This document shows, in pieces, positions 14,109 through 20,666 of a stretch of 20,666 nt of DNA. This DNA comes from QQUD01 sp039029915 (GTDB lineage Bacteria > Chloroflexota > Anaerolineae > Promineifilales > Promineifilaceae): positions 1 to 20,666 of the forward strand of contig JBCCFD010000090.1 in NCBI GenBank assembly GCA_039029915.1, given 5' to 3'. Numbering within the stretch: position 1 is the first letter of the stretch; each line of letters opens with the position of its first letter. Below the pieces are notes generated by a model that saw only the letters and a list, made by a program, of their open reading frames with translations, did not search any database and was not told where the DNA came from. Made by a program: the position numbers and the translations under genes.

Positions 14109-15080
14109 TTGAAAACTTACAAAATTCCGCATACCGATTTAGAAGTCTCTCGCTTAGCCTACGGCACGTGGCATATGGGCGGCAGCTGGGACCATACCCC
14201 CCCGACTGACGAGCTAAAAGCACGAGCCGATTTACTAATAAAAACGGCCGTTGAGCACGGTATCAATCATATCGATCTGGCTGATATCTACACCAAAGGC
14301 AAATCAGATGCTGTTGTGGGATATGCCCTCGCCCAAAATCCAGGGCTGCGTGAAAAACTAGTGCTTCAGGCAAAATGTGGCATCCAGCTTGGCGGCGAAC
14401 CTCAGGCAGATGATCCCGGTCGCTACAACTTCGATTACGACCATATTGTTGGCGCGGTAGAAGGGACGCTTAAACGGTTGGGCACTTACTACGTCGATCT
14501 GCTCGCTCTACATCGGCCTGACCCTTTGATTGAGCCAGAAGAGGTCGCTAAAGCGTTTGATCATTTACAAACCAGCGGCAAGGTGCGCTACTTTGGCGTC
14601 AGCAATCATAATGCGGGTCAGATGGCACTGCTGCAAAAGTTTGTTGAGCAAAAGCTTGTTCTCAATCAGGTTGAGCTTAATTTATTGCACCATCAATTGA
14701 TTAGTGATGGTATTGTTGCCAATATGGATGGCCACTATACGGCCGTTCACGGCACGCTCGACTACTGCCGCCTCAACGACATCATGATTCAAGCTTGGTC
14801 TCCGGTGGCTGGTGGGCAGCTGCTTAGCCCCGCCGAAGATGCCCCCGATAACATCAAGGCCACAGCGGCTCTCATCGCAGAGCTGGCTGAAAAACACAGC
14901 ACCACAAAAGAAGCGATCGCCGTAGGCTGGCTTTTGCGCCATCCAGCAGGCATTCAACCCATCGTGGGTACGCTTAAAGCAGAGCGCATTGGTCAGACGG
15001 CTCCAGCAGATGATGTTCAGTTAAGTCGAGTGGAATGGTATAACTTATTAGCGGCCGCTCGCGGGGCGGGCGTTCCATAA
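14109..15080 (+). CDS. Aldo/keto reductase, YdhF-like
   Basis: The 323-residue single-domain aldo/keto reductase resembles E. coli YdhF in length and sequence order. The catalytic tetrad is D56 and Y61 (HIDLADIYTKG), K89 (LQAKCGI) and H135 (LALHRPDPL). The GKVRYFGVSNHNAGQMALLQ and C-terminal GWLLRHPAGIQPIVGT segments, the latter contacting NADPH, are also present. It should reduce an aldehyde or ketone. The start is a TTG at 14109 with AAGGAA 6 nt upstream; no nearer ATG in frame would keep the first strand. It is the last gene of cluster B, 10 nt after the flavin reductase, and probably processes the carbonyl produced by the monooxygenase. Confidence 0.92.
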   Translation: MKTYKIPHTDLEVSRLAYGTWHMGGSWDHTPPTDELKARADLLIKTAVEHGINHIDLADIYTKGKSDAVVGYALAQNPGLREKLVLQAKCGIQLGGEPQADDPGRYNFDYDHIVGAVEGTLKRLGTYYVDLLALHRPDPLIEPEEVAKAFDHLQTSGKVRYFGVSNHNAGQMALLQKFVEQKLVLNQVELNLLHHQLISDGIVANMDGHYTAVHGTLDYCRLNDIMIQAWSPVAGGQLLSPAEDAPDNIKATAALIAELAEKHSTTKEAIAVGWLLRHPAGIQPIVGTLKAERIGQTAPADDVQLSRVEWYNLLAAARGAGVP

Positions 15081-15107
15081 ATAATCAAAGCGTATCGCTT
15101 TCGGTAA

Positions 15108-15165
15108 CCGGCAGGGCTCATTGAAAAAACATCTATTTATCAGCCCTGCTGGCTGCAATTTTGAT
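15108..15165 (+). terminator. Probable terminator of cluster B
   Basis: CCGGCAGGGCT (15108-15118) pairs with AGCCCTGCTGG (15142-15152) with one G-U pair and a 23-nt loop, followed by CTGCAATTTTGATTTT. It lies in the 86-bp gap between convergent genes. A smaller perfect hairpin, AAAGCG-TAT-CGCTTT, precedes it at 15087-15101. Confidence 0.5.
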
Positions 15166-15166
15166 T

Positions 15167-18100
15167 TTAAGCATTCAAAAAATGACGCCGGGTGTGGAGC
15201 ATAATCCCCTTTTGCTCGAGGGCGGTCATATCTCGCTCGAGTGTTCGCTCAGCAACCCCTAACGTGTGGCTAAGCTCCTTTAAGGTCGGCGCAGCCCCCT
15301 GAACGTTTGCTTCAAGCACCAGCCGCTTTAAGCGATAGTGGCGCAGCTCAACTTTCCCCTTTTCTTTTAACAGCTCATGATCAAAGAAGGGATCTTCTGG
15401 TGTCCACCTAATCTTAATTCGATCAAGGTCAGTCAACTTTTTCCCAAATGGCGCATCAATCTTTGATAAAACGGCCGTTTTAACCCCAACTTCATCAACA
15501 TCCATCCAACACAACTCTACATCTTGATTAATGGGTAATTTAGACCAAAAATCACGGCGGAACTGATGTTGAGAATAACTGTAAGCGACCTGAATCATCA
15601 TATCCCGGGCTTTAGACAGTGAAGACGGTGTTTGATAGAGCAAAAACTCAATCAGATAGTAATAAACGGCATCATTTTTAGGCACATTAAATTTAATCAG
15701 CGTTTTAACACGCTCAAACGCTTCAACCCCTTCACCAACATTACCATTTAAAGCGTATGATTCCGCCAGACAAAGCAACGGCACATAAGTTAAGGAGCCT
15801 TTGCTCTCCACCCGCTCAACCACCCACTTAAACATTTGAATTGCTTGCTCAAAGTTGCCCTGATAAATATACAAAATGCCAATCACGATAGAGCCATACA
15901 TCGCGCTATGCCCCATCTGATCATCTTCCTTGACCCATTTGATTAGCGGAGCAAGCACCTCTTCAGCCGTGATGCAATCACGATTGGCGAGTAAACAATC
16001 GGCGAGCTGGGCCCGATAAAAGAATGTTTGATACTCATCTTTGTTATGGCTGTTTTGTGAAACCATTTGCACAAGCTCTTCAGCATAAAGAATGGCTTCA
16101 TCCAGCTGACCCAACTTTCTAGCTAACGCACAAGAGCTAAACAGCGCCGCTTGCAAACGCATCTGATCCCCAGATTGGCGATTGATTTCAATGAGCTTGT
16201 TATTAATTTCGCGAGCTTTTTCGATATCTCCCGAATGTTGGGCATCAAACGCCTGCAAATTTAGTAGACGTTCACTTAAAGTAGCAAGATGTTGGTTTTC
16301 TTCAAAAATTTGCTCCGCCCTGCGCAAATGTAACTTTGCACTCTCTGGCTCATGAATCTTAAAATTAATGTACACCACCGTGAACAGAGATGTGACCACT
16401 AAGTAGGGATCTTGCCCATTACTATCAGCCAGCTCTAGAGCTTGATTACCAATTTCTAAAGCTTTATCTGCTTTTTGCCTAAAAGTGGCCAACTTGTAGG
16501 CAATATCGTTGAGCGTAATAATTTCGGCAGGAATATCCTGTAGTTCTAACGCAATCGCGATGGCTTCTTCCGTCAGCTCATCAAATTCTTCAAACTTACC
16601 CTGAACGGCCGTATGCTTAATCCGCTCTAAAATAATGCCGTGCAGCGTCTCTAAATCACCCAAACGCTTCGCTTTTTCAAAAATTTCAAACGCTTCTACC
16701 TCAGTCTCGCTAGACCAATTCTCAGTATGTTTTAACTGGATATCTAAAAGATTAAAAGGTAATTTTTGTCCTTCATTTAGAGATGACAGCGGCAATAGGC
16801 TGTGGATCATCTTGTTATAGGCTCGCGCATTTTCATAATCCCCCATTTGTAAAGAAATGGTTGTCGCATTTTTGAAATAAAAGGCGGCCTTATCCCAACA
16901 TTCTGCCTTTTTGGCATGATAACCTAGTTCAGCATCTGGAAAATTTGCTTGCTCAAGAACAGCCATCGCTCGCTCATGAAATCGCTTTTTATCCTGCTTC
17001 CCAATCGTCTGGTAAATATGAGAACGCAGCAAATCATGCTTAAACTCATAGCCATGTTCGGTTTCTTTTATAAACTGCTGCTTCAAAATGGGTTCGAGCA
17101 AAAATTCCTTATTAACAGTATCTAGCCAATGACTATAAGAAAAACGTCTCCCTAGAACTGAGGCAGCTTGTAAAGCATAAAACGAGGGTTCAGGTAGTTT
17201 TTTCAATCGGGAAGAGAAAAGTTTACTCACCTTTAAGTCTTGATTCTCAGCCAGCTCCCGAATCATAAGGGGGTTTCCACCCGTTTCTGCATAAAGCATT
17301 CCCATTTCGGGGTCTGATGGGTGGAACCCAACGGTATTGGCAAGTTCAAGCGATTCTTGCGGAGATAAACCTTCAAGATGTAGCCGCCTGAGTTGAAAGC
17401 TTTTATCTAGCTCAAGTAGCATCGGCCACCCTTCTTTGCTCTCACGCATTTCCGAAGGACGATAGCTAAGCACAATGGACAAGGGGTGTTCTGTCGTCAA
17501 TTTAGCTAAAATTGGCAACAGTTCCCAAAAGGCGTGATCAGCCCATTGGATATCATCAAAGATCATCAATTGCGGCTGGTGCTTGGTTAGCAGCATGATG
17601 AGTTGACGAATGGCTAGATTTAGAGAAGGATTATTCTTATACGGGTTATTTTGATACCGCTGTTTGGTTAAGTTCCGTGGCTCTTTCAAATTTGGGATGA
17701 CGGGCATCAACGTCTTAACTGTAATTGATGATAGTTCAGCTAGCATCCTATCTCGCCGGGGGCCTTGAAGTGCATTTTGGAAAGCGGTTGTAATATGTTG
17801 AAACGGCCGTTTTGTTTCTCGTTCATCCGCCTGACCCCACACCACCTTGATACCGCGCCAATCAGCCGCTTTTTCAACCTCCTGCAGCAACCTTGTCTTG
17901 CCGATGCCCGGTTCACCCCCTAACAAAATGAGAGAACCTTGTCCCTCAAGTAAATTTTCTACCGGACCAAGGATGGCCTTTCTTTCAAGTTGCCTCCCAA
18001 TAAATTGGGTTGCGCTCTGGGGAACAAGCACGCTATTGGCTTCGCGCTCAGCTCGAACATTACTCAAAAAAGCTTGAATTTCCGTAGTGGGTTCAATACC

Positions 18101-18736
18101 AAGCTCTTCATTTAGAATCGCCTTCAAATTATTATACTGCTGCACGGCCGCCCCAAATCTACCCAAGGCGCAATACGTTTTCATCAACGCCAGATGGGCA
18201 TATTCGTCGAGCGGATCGACTTGGCACCAGTGGTGCGCAAACTGTAAGGCCTGCGTATGATTCTTTTCCTCAAGCAGTAATGCGACTGTCTCACCAATCG
18301 AGCTAAGAAACTTTTCGCGGTAGGTAACACGAGGGGCCAGCACCCAATCAGAGTACACATCATCTAGAAAATCTGCTTTAAACAGCGCTAGGGCTTCTCG
18401 AACATAAGGGGAAACGGCCGTTTTTAGCAACCGATTAAACTCAATCACATCAATCCAAGTTTGATGCAAATCAAAGCAATCTCCCTGAATTGACAGATGG
18501 GCTACGGCGGGGCCAATATCTCGCTTTAAGCGATAAATCGCGTTGGTAAGCAGTTTTCGAGCTTGCTCCTCAGACACGTTTGGGAAAAGTGTGCCAGCCA
18601 GTTTCGAGCGCGTTACCGCCCTTTTCTGAATAGTTCCGAGAGCGATTAAACCTAAAAGCTCGGCGCTATTGCCCGAAAGGATTGTTGTGTTATTTTGGAA
18701 TTCTATACGGATGGAGCCAAATAAAAACAGACGCAT
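15167..18736 (-). CDS. SARP/BTAD-type AAA-TPR transcriptional regulator with a second C-terminal winged helix
   Basis: This is a large one-component regulator of about 1189 residues. In order it has an AfsR/SARP-like winged helix (about 1-80, starting MRLFLFGSIRIE), a bacterial transcriptional activator domain (about 90-225, ending EELGIEPTTEIQAFL), and an AAA/STAND-type ATPase with Walker A GGEPGIGKT (about 273-281) and Walker B MIFDDIQWAD (about 391-400). A long helical TPR-like array follows. The last 60 or so residues look like a DeoR/HTH_11-type winged helix (LKELSHTLGVAERTLERDMT). DNA-binding modules at both ends are unusual. The ATG at 18736 opens the conserved first strand. A GTG at 18796 would add 20 residues but falls in a palindrome and has no ribosome site. 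Its targets and ligand are unknown; it converges on cluster B, a possible target. Confidence 0.88.
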   Translation of the reverse strand: MRLFLFGSIRIEFQNNTTILSGNSAELLGLIALGTIQKRAVTRSKLAGTLFPNVSEEQARKLLTNAIYRLKRDIGPAVAHLSIQGDCFDLHQTWIDVIEFNRLLKTAVSPYVREALALFKADFLDDVYSDWVLAPRVTYREKFLSSIGETVALLLEEKNHTQALQFAHHWCQVDPLDEYAHLALMKTYCALGRFGAAVQQYNNLKAILNEELGIEPTTEIQAFLSNVRAEREANSVLVPQSATQFIGRQLERKAILGPVENLLEGQGSLILLGGEPGIGKTRLLQEVEKAADWRGIKVVWGQADERETKRPFQHITTAFQNALQGPRRDRMLAELSSITVKTLMPVIPNLKEPRNLTKQRYQNNPYKNNPSLNLAIRQLIMLLTKHQPQLMIFDDIQWADHAFWELLPILAKLTTEHPLSIVLSYRPSEMRESKEGWPMLLELDKSFQLRRLHLEGLSPQESLELANTVGFHPSDPEMGMLYAETGGNPLMIRELAENQDLKVSKLFSSRLKKLPEPSFYALQAASVLGRRFSYSHWLDTVNKEFLLEPILKQQFIKETEHGYEFKHDLLRSHIYQTIGKQDKKRFHERAMAVLEQANFPDAELGYHAKKAECWDKAAFYFKNATTISLQMGDYENARAYNKMIHSLLPLSSLNEGQKLPFNLLDIQLKHTENWSSETEVEAFEIFEKAKRLGDLETLHGIILERIKHTAVQGKFEEFDELTEEAIAIALELQDIPAEIITLNDIAYKLATFRQKADKALEIGNQALELADSNGQDPYLVVTSLFTVVYINFKIHEPESAKLHLRRAEQIFEENQHLATLSERLLNLQAFDAQHSGDIEKAREINNKLIEINRQSGDQMRLQAALFSSCALARKLGQLDEAILYAEELVQMVSQNSHNKDEYQTFFYRAQLADCLLANRDCITAEEVLAPLIKWVKEDDQMGHSAMYGSIVIGILYIYQGNFEQAIQMFKWVVERVESKGSLTYVPLLCLAESYALNGNVGEGVEAFERVKTLIKFNVPKNDAVYYYLIEFLLYQTPSSLSKARDMMIQVAYSYSQHQFRRDFWSKLPINQDVELCWMDVDEVGVKTAVLSKIDAPFGKKLTDLDRIKIRWTPEDPFFDHELLKEKGKVELRHYRLKRLVLEANVQGAAPTLKELSHTLGVAERTLERDMTALEQKGIMLHTRRHFLNA

Positions 18737-18791
18737 AAGATAGGTGGGGCTTTCTATATTTTTGAAGAATCTGAAAAAGCATAATCCTTTT

Positions 18792-18806
18792 TTCACAATT
18801 TGTGAA
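18792..18806. promoter_or_regulatory. Perfect palindrome upstream of the SARP-like regulator gene
   Basis: TTCACAA-T-TTGTGAA has perfect 7-bp arms with a 1-nt centre. It lies 55 nt upstream of the preferred ATG in an AT-rich leader. A smaller inverted repeat, TGAAT-TTT-ATTCA (18817-18829), lies beside it. It is a good candidate binding site for an autoregulator or a CRP-like protein. Confidence 0.5.
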
Positions 18807-18867
18807 TAGGATTTTTTGAATTTTATTCATTTTTTACAACAGCTTTTCTTAAGATCAAGCAACAAAG

Positions 18868-19476
18868 TTACTCTAAACCCAAAATATCTAGCGTCGTACG
18901 CCCCGCTCGCAATTGATTCATCATCTCTAGCTCCCTCGCCTCTCGAGCGATTGATTTTTCAATCGCCTCTTGAACGCGCGCTTCAGGAACAATAACAACC
19001 CCATCTCTATCCCCCAGCACAATGTCATTGGGAAAGATGGTAATACTGCCGATGACGAGAGGTTCGTTGATACGGCCGTTCCCCTTTTTTGATGTCCCTA
19101 GAATTGATAAACCGCGGCTAAAGACGGGAAATTTCAGTTTTTCAATCGGTTCAGCGTCCCGTATGCAGCCATCAATCACCAGTCCCACAATCCCTCTTGC
19201 CTGTGCCGCAACCGCCATAATCTCACCCCAATATCCATATTCAAAGGCGCCATCTGTGCTAACAATGAGGACCGAACCGGCTGGCGCATCACTCAAGGCA
19301 CGATGAATTGTTAAATTATCACCCGGGCGAGTTTCAACAGTGACGGCAGGACCACACACCGTCATACAAGCATGAATCGGTTTGATACGACTTGGCAAAG
19401 CGCCAATTCCACCTAACGCTTCATGCACTGTGGCCGAAGGCAATTTTGAGAGTTGGGTTATTTGAGAATTATTCAT
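18868..19476 (-). CDS. RraA-family aldolase/decarboxylase-like protein
   Basis: This 202-residue protein belongs to the RraA / 4-hydroxy-4-methyl-2-oxoglutarate (HMG) aldolase / demethylmenaquinone methyltransferase-like family. Visible are PGDNLTIHRAL (51-61), WGEIMAVAAQARGIVGLVID (83-102), the Arg-Asp pair in DGCIRD (R106, D107) that binds pyruvate and the metal in HMG/CHA aldolases, and GDRDGVVIVP (155-164). These motifs favour a divalent-metal aldolase or oxaloacetate decarboxylase over the RNase E inhibitor RraA. The ATG at 19476 has AGGTGA 6 nt upstream; a GTG at 19485 overlaps that site and was rejected. Its first 8 bases overlap the 2'-5' RNA ligase-like gene, so the pair is co-translated. 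The 3' neighbour is the SARP-like regulator, 131 nt away on the same strand. Confidence 0.9.
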   Translation of the reverse strand: MNNSQITQLSKLPSATVHEALGGIGALPSRIKPIHACMTVCGPAVTVETRPGDNLTIHRALSDAPAGSVLIVSTDGAFEYGYWGEIMAVAAQARGIVGLVIDGCIRDAEPIEKLKFPVFSRGLSILGTSKKGNGRINEPLVIGSITIFPNDIVLGDRDGVVIVPEARVQEAIEKSIAREARELEMMNQLRAGRTTLDILGLE

Positions 19477-20002
19477 GAAGGTCACCTATTCCCAATTGAA
19501 AGGAATGAGTCATTTGATAGTTATCTCCTCGTTTTTCTATAAGCCAAACGGTGCGGCAAACACCCGCCACGGGCAAAAATTGAGGGGAATTTTTTAAGAA
19601 TTCTGCTTCACTTTGGGAGATTGTCTCATTTTTAGCAATGGTGATATGAGGAATGATCGATTCAAACTGACCCCCAAAGGAAGGATATTTAGGGTATTCA
19701 CGCTCAACCGCTTGGATCAATTCGATAAACGGCCGTTCATCGTCCATCTCCAAATAAAGCACCTGAGGAAAAGTCGCCAATCCGCTAATGGTGTACTCAA
19801 TCGGTGGGATTTGATAAAAGAGGGCTTGTAGCGTTTCAGTAACGGCCGTTGTCATTTCATTTCGGGGCATAAAAGGAAAAATCACCGTTAAGTGAGCCAT
19901 CAAACCAAATGTCGTTGGCAAAATAAAAGCGCGACGATACGCGCCAATCGCTTGCTCAATATCTGGAAATGGAATGACCAAACCTGTTGGTGCGTTATCC
20001 AT
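19469..20002 (-). CDS. 2'-5' RNA ligase-family (2H phosphoesterase) protein
   Basis: The 177-residue protein carries the two Hx[ST] motifs that define the 2H phosphoesterase superfamily: H37-L-T39 in AHLTVIFPF and H119-I-T121 in PHITIAK. They are spaced as in LigT/ThpR-like 2'-5' RNA ligases and cyclic phosphodiesterases. The central and C-terminal parts (LYLEMDDERPF, TVWLIEKRGDNYQMTHSFQL) also fit that family. The likely chemistry is hydrolysis or ligation of 2',3'-cyclic or 2'-5' phosphodiester bonds; the natural substrate is unknown. The ATG at 20002 follows a full AGGAGGT at 7 nt, the strongest ribosome site in the window. It overlaps the RraA-like gene by 8 bp. Confidence 0.88.
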   Translation of the reverse strand: MDNAPTGLVIPFPDIEQAIGAYRRAFILPTTFGLMAHLTVIFPFMPRNEMTTAVTETLQALFYQIPPIEYTISGLATFPQVLYLEMDDERPFIELIQAVEREYPKYPSFGGQFESIIPHITIAKNETISQSEAEFLKNSPQFLPVAGVCRTVWLIEKRGDNYQMTHSFQLGIGDLHE

Positions 20003-20355
20003 AGACTCAACCTCCTGTGGTGAAGATAGTTTATCAGTTTGTCAGTATTTGAGTTGGTCAGTTAATGAACTCTATGTGCCAGCTTCGATTATCAGGCGTG
20101 ATGATTATCGTAAGGACATAGCAGGCTATGTCCCTTTCAGAGGAATTTACAAGATAAACTGCACATTAAGTCAATCTGCATCACTATCTATACAACCTTA
20201 GCAGATAGCTTATCATCTTGTCAGCCAATAACTGGGGCTTGGGCCAATGAAATTGCTTAAAGTTCTCATGGCATGGGTAGGCAAACAAAGCGGTTTAGGG
20301 TCTAATTCACGTTTGAGCACCGCTTTACCGTCAAACAATAAGCCTAAGGACACTT
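20003..20355. other. 353-bp divergent intergenic region with small inverted repeats
   Basis: No credible gene is seen. Inverted repeats are GGACATAG-CAGG-CTATGTCC (20114-20133, perfect 8-bp arms) and AAAGCGGT (20287-20294) with ACCGCTTT (20319-20326), 24 nt apart and ending 29 nt before the MFS start. CAGT recurs three times between about 20035 and 20065. Both inverted repeats could be operators for the MFS gene or the leftward pair; none is proven. No ACGGCCGT copy occurs here. Confidence 0.4.
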
Positions 20356-20666
20356 ATGAAAAATCAATCTGCCCTATATGCAATGGCAATGGGGAACTTT
20401 ACTATTGGGATAGGCTCTTTCATCATTTCAGGCATCATCAATCCCATTGCGGCTGAATTTTCAGTCTCCTTAGAGCTAGTTGGGTTTTTAATCACCTATT
20501 ACGCCTTGGCCTATGCGATCGGGTCGCCGCTGCTTATTTGGTGGTCAGGCAACAGCGATCGACGTGCGCTACTGATTGGTGGACTGGCTCTGGCCGTCTT
20601 GGGGAATTTGTTTGCGGCAGTAGCCCCCAATTATGGACTGATGGTGGTGGCACGGGTGGTGCAAGC
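20356..20666 (+). CDS. MFS transporter, N-terminal part (cut by window end)
   Basis: An open frame runs from the ATG at 20356 to the window end without a stop (103 complete codons). The peptide has three hydrophobic segments, beginning AMGNFTIGIGSFIISGI, VGFLITYYALAYAIGSPLLI and ALLIGGLALAVLGNLF, with a charged loop WSGNSDRRALL between the second and third. The order TM1, periplasmic loop, TM2, G-x-x-S/D-R-R loop, TM3, then LMVVARVVQA matches the start of DHA1/AraJ-type major facilitator proteins. These are proton-driven exporters of drugs, sugars or metabolites. AAGGA lies 7 nt upstream of the ATG. The substrate and the rest of the protein cannot be seen. Confidence 0.85.
   Translation, partial: MKNQSALYAMAMGNFTIGIGSFIISGIINPIAAEFSVSLELVGFLITYYALAYAIGSPLLIWWSGNSDRRALLIGGLALAVLGNLFAAVAPNYGLMVVARVVQ

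Larger units (their letters stand above)
11..19848. repeat. Highly iterated palindrome ACGGCCGT (HIP-like), 33 exact copies
   Basis: I counted 44 CGGCCG cores. Of these, 33 are flanked as ACGGCCGT, with core starts at 398, 660, 1510, 2265, 2517, 2601, 3323, 4310, 4984, 5329, 6390, 6901, 8085, 8510, 8588, 8953, 9803, 10197, 10773, 11403, 11580, 11869, 13113, 13896, 14245, 14740, 15472, 16606, 17804, 18415, 19073, 19730 and 19843. At near-equal base composition about 0.3 exact 8-mers and about 4 cores would be expected. Of the 33, 20 are read as Thr-Ala-Val, 8 as x-Gly-Arg, 3 as Arg-Pro, and 2 are intergenic. Many extend to AACGGCCGTT or AAACGGCCGTTT. Confidence 0.9.

Noticed and set aside
18737..18796. 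GTG start extending the giant regulator by 20 residues
   Set aside because: The codon falls within the TTCACAA/TTGTGAA palindrome, has no ribosome site, and the extra residues precede the normal first strand MRLFLFGSIRIE.

Overview
The window reads like a piece of a Chloroflexota (probably Anaerolineae-type) chromosome. This is inferred from gene style, not from a marker gene. The signs are a Thr/Pro-rich SH3 lipoprotein, a giant BTAD/AAA/TPR transcriptional regulator, PIG-L and LLM-class enzymes, good Shine-Dalgarno sites and roughly balanced base composition. No rRNA, tRNA, CRISPR array or transposase gene was seen. The most striking whole-window signal is a highly iterated palindrome, ACGGCCGT. 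I count 33 exact 8-mers (44 CGGCCG cores) in 20.7 kb, where well under one 8-mer and about four cores are expected. All but two exact copies lie inside genes, mostly in the frame that encodes Thr-Ala-Val.

Layout, left part (1-6745): the tail of a probable creatininase-family gene; an intergenic region carrying a 162-bp non-coding inverted-repeat element with a 10-bp target duplication, inserted exactly in one copy of the palindrome; a branched-chain aminotransferase gene (ilvE, +); a hairpin-rich convergent intergenic region; then a leftward run of threonine dehydratase-like enzyme, YchF GTPase and SH3 lipoprotein. A divergent promoter region leads to a rightward MmgE/PrpD-family gene, followed by dispersed hairpin repeats.

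Central part (6746-15080): a leftward PIG-L deacetylase, then two rightward gene clusters. Cluster A (7828-10959) has three overlapping genes: a nucleotide-pyrophosphatase-like phosphodiesterase, an isopenicillin-N-synthase-like 2-oxoglutarate/Fe(II) oxygenase, and an aldo/keto reductase fused to a Rid-family domain. It ends in a strong terminator. Cluster B (11210-15080) starts from a clear sigma70-type promoter and encodes a ROK-family regulator, an SsuD-like LLM flavin monooxygenase, its likely flavin reductase and a YdhF-like aldo/keto reductase. Together they look like an oxidative catabolic or detoxification module whose substrate cannot be read from sequence.

Right part (15081-20666): a 1189-aa leftward SARP/BTAD-AAA-TPR regulator with a second winged helix at its C-terminus and a palindrome upstream; a leftward overlapping pair of 2'-5' RNA ligase-like protein and RraA-family aldolase; a gene-poor stretch; and the start of an MFS transporter cut by the window end.
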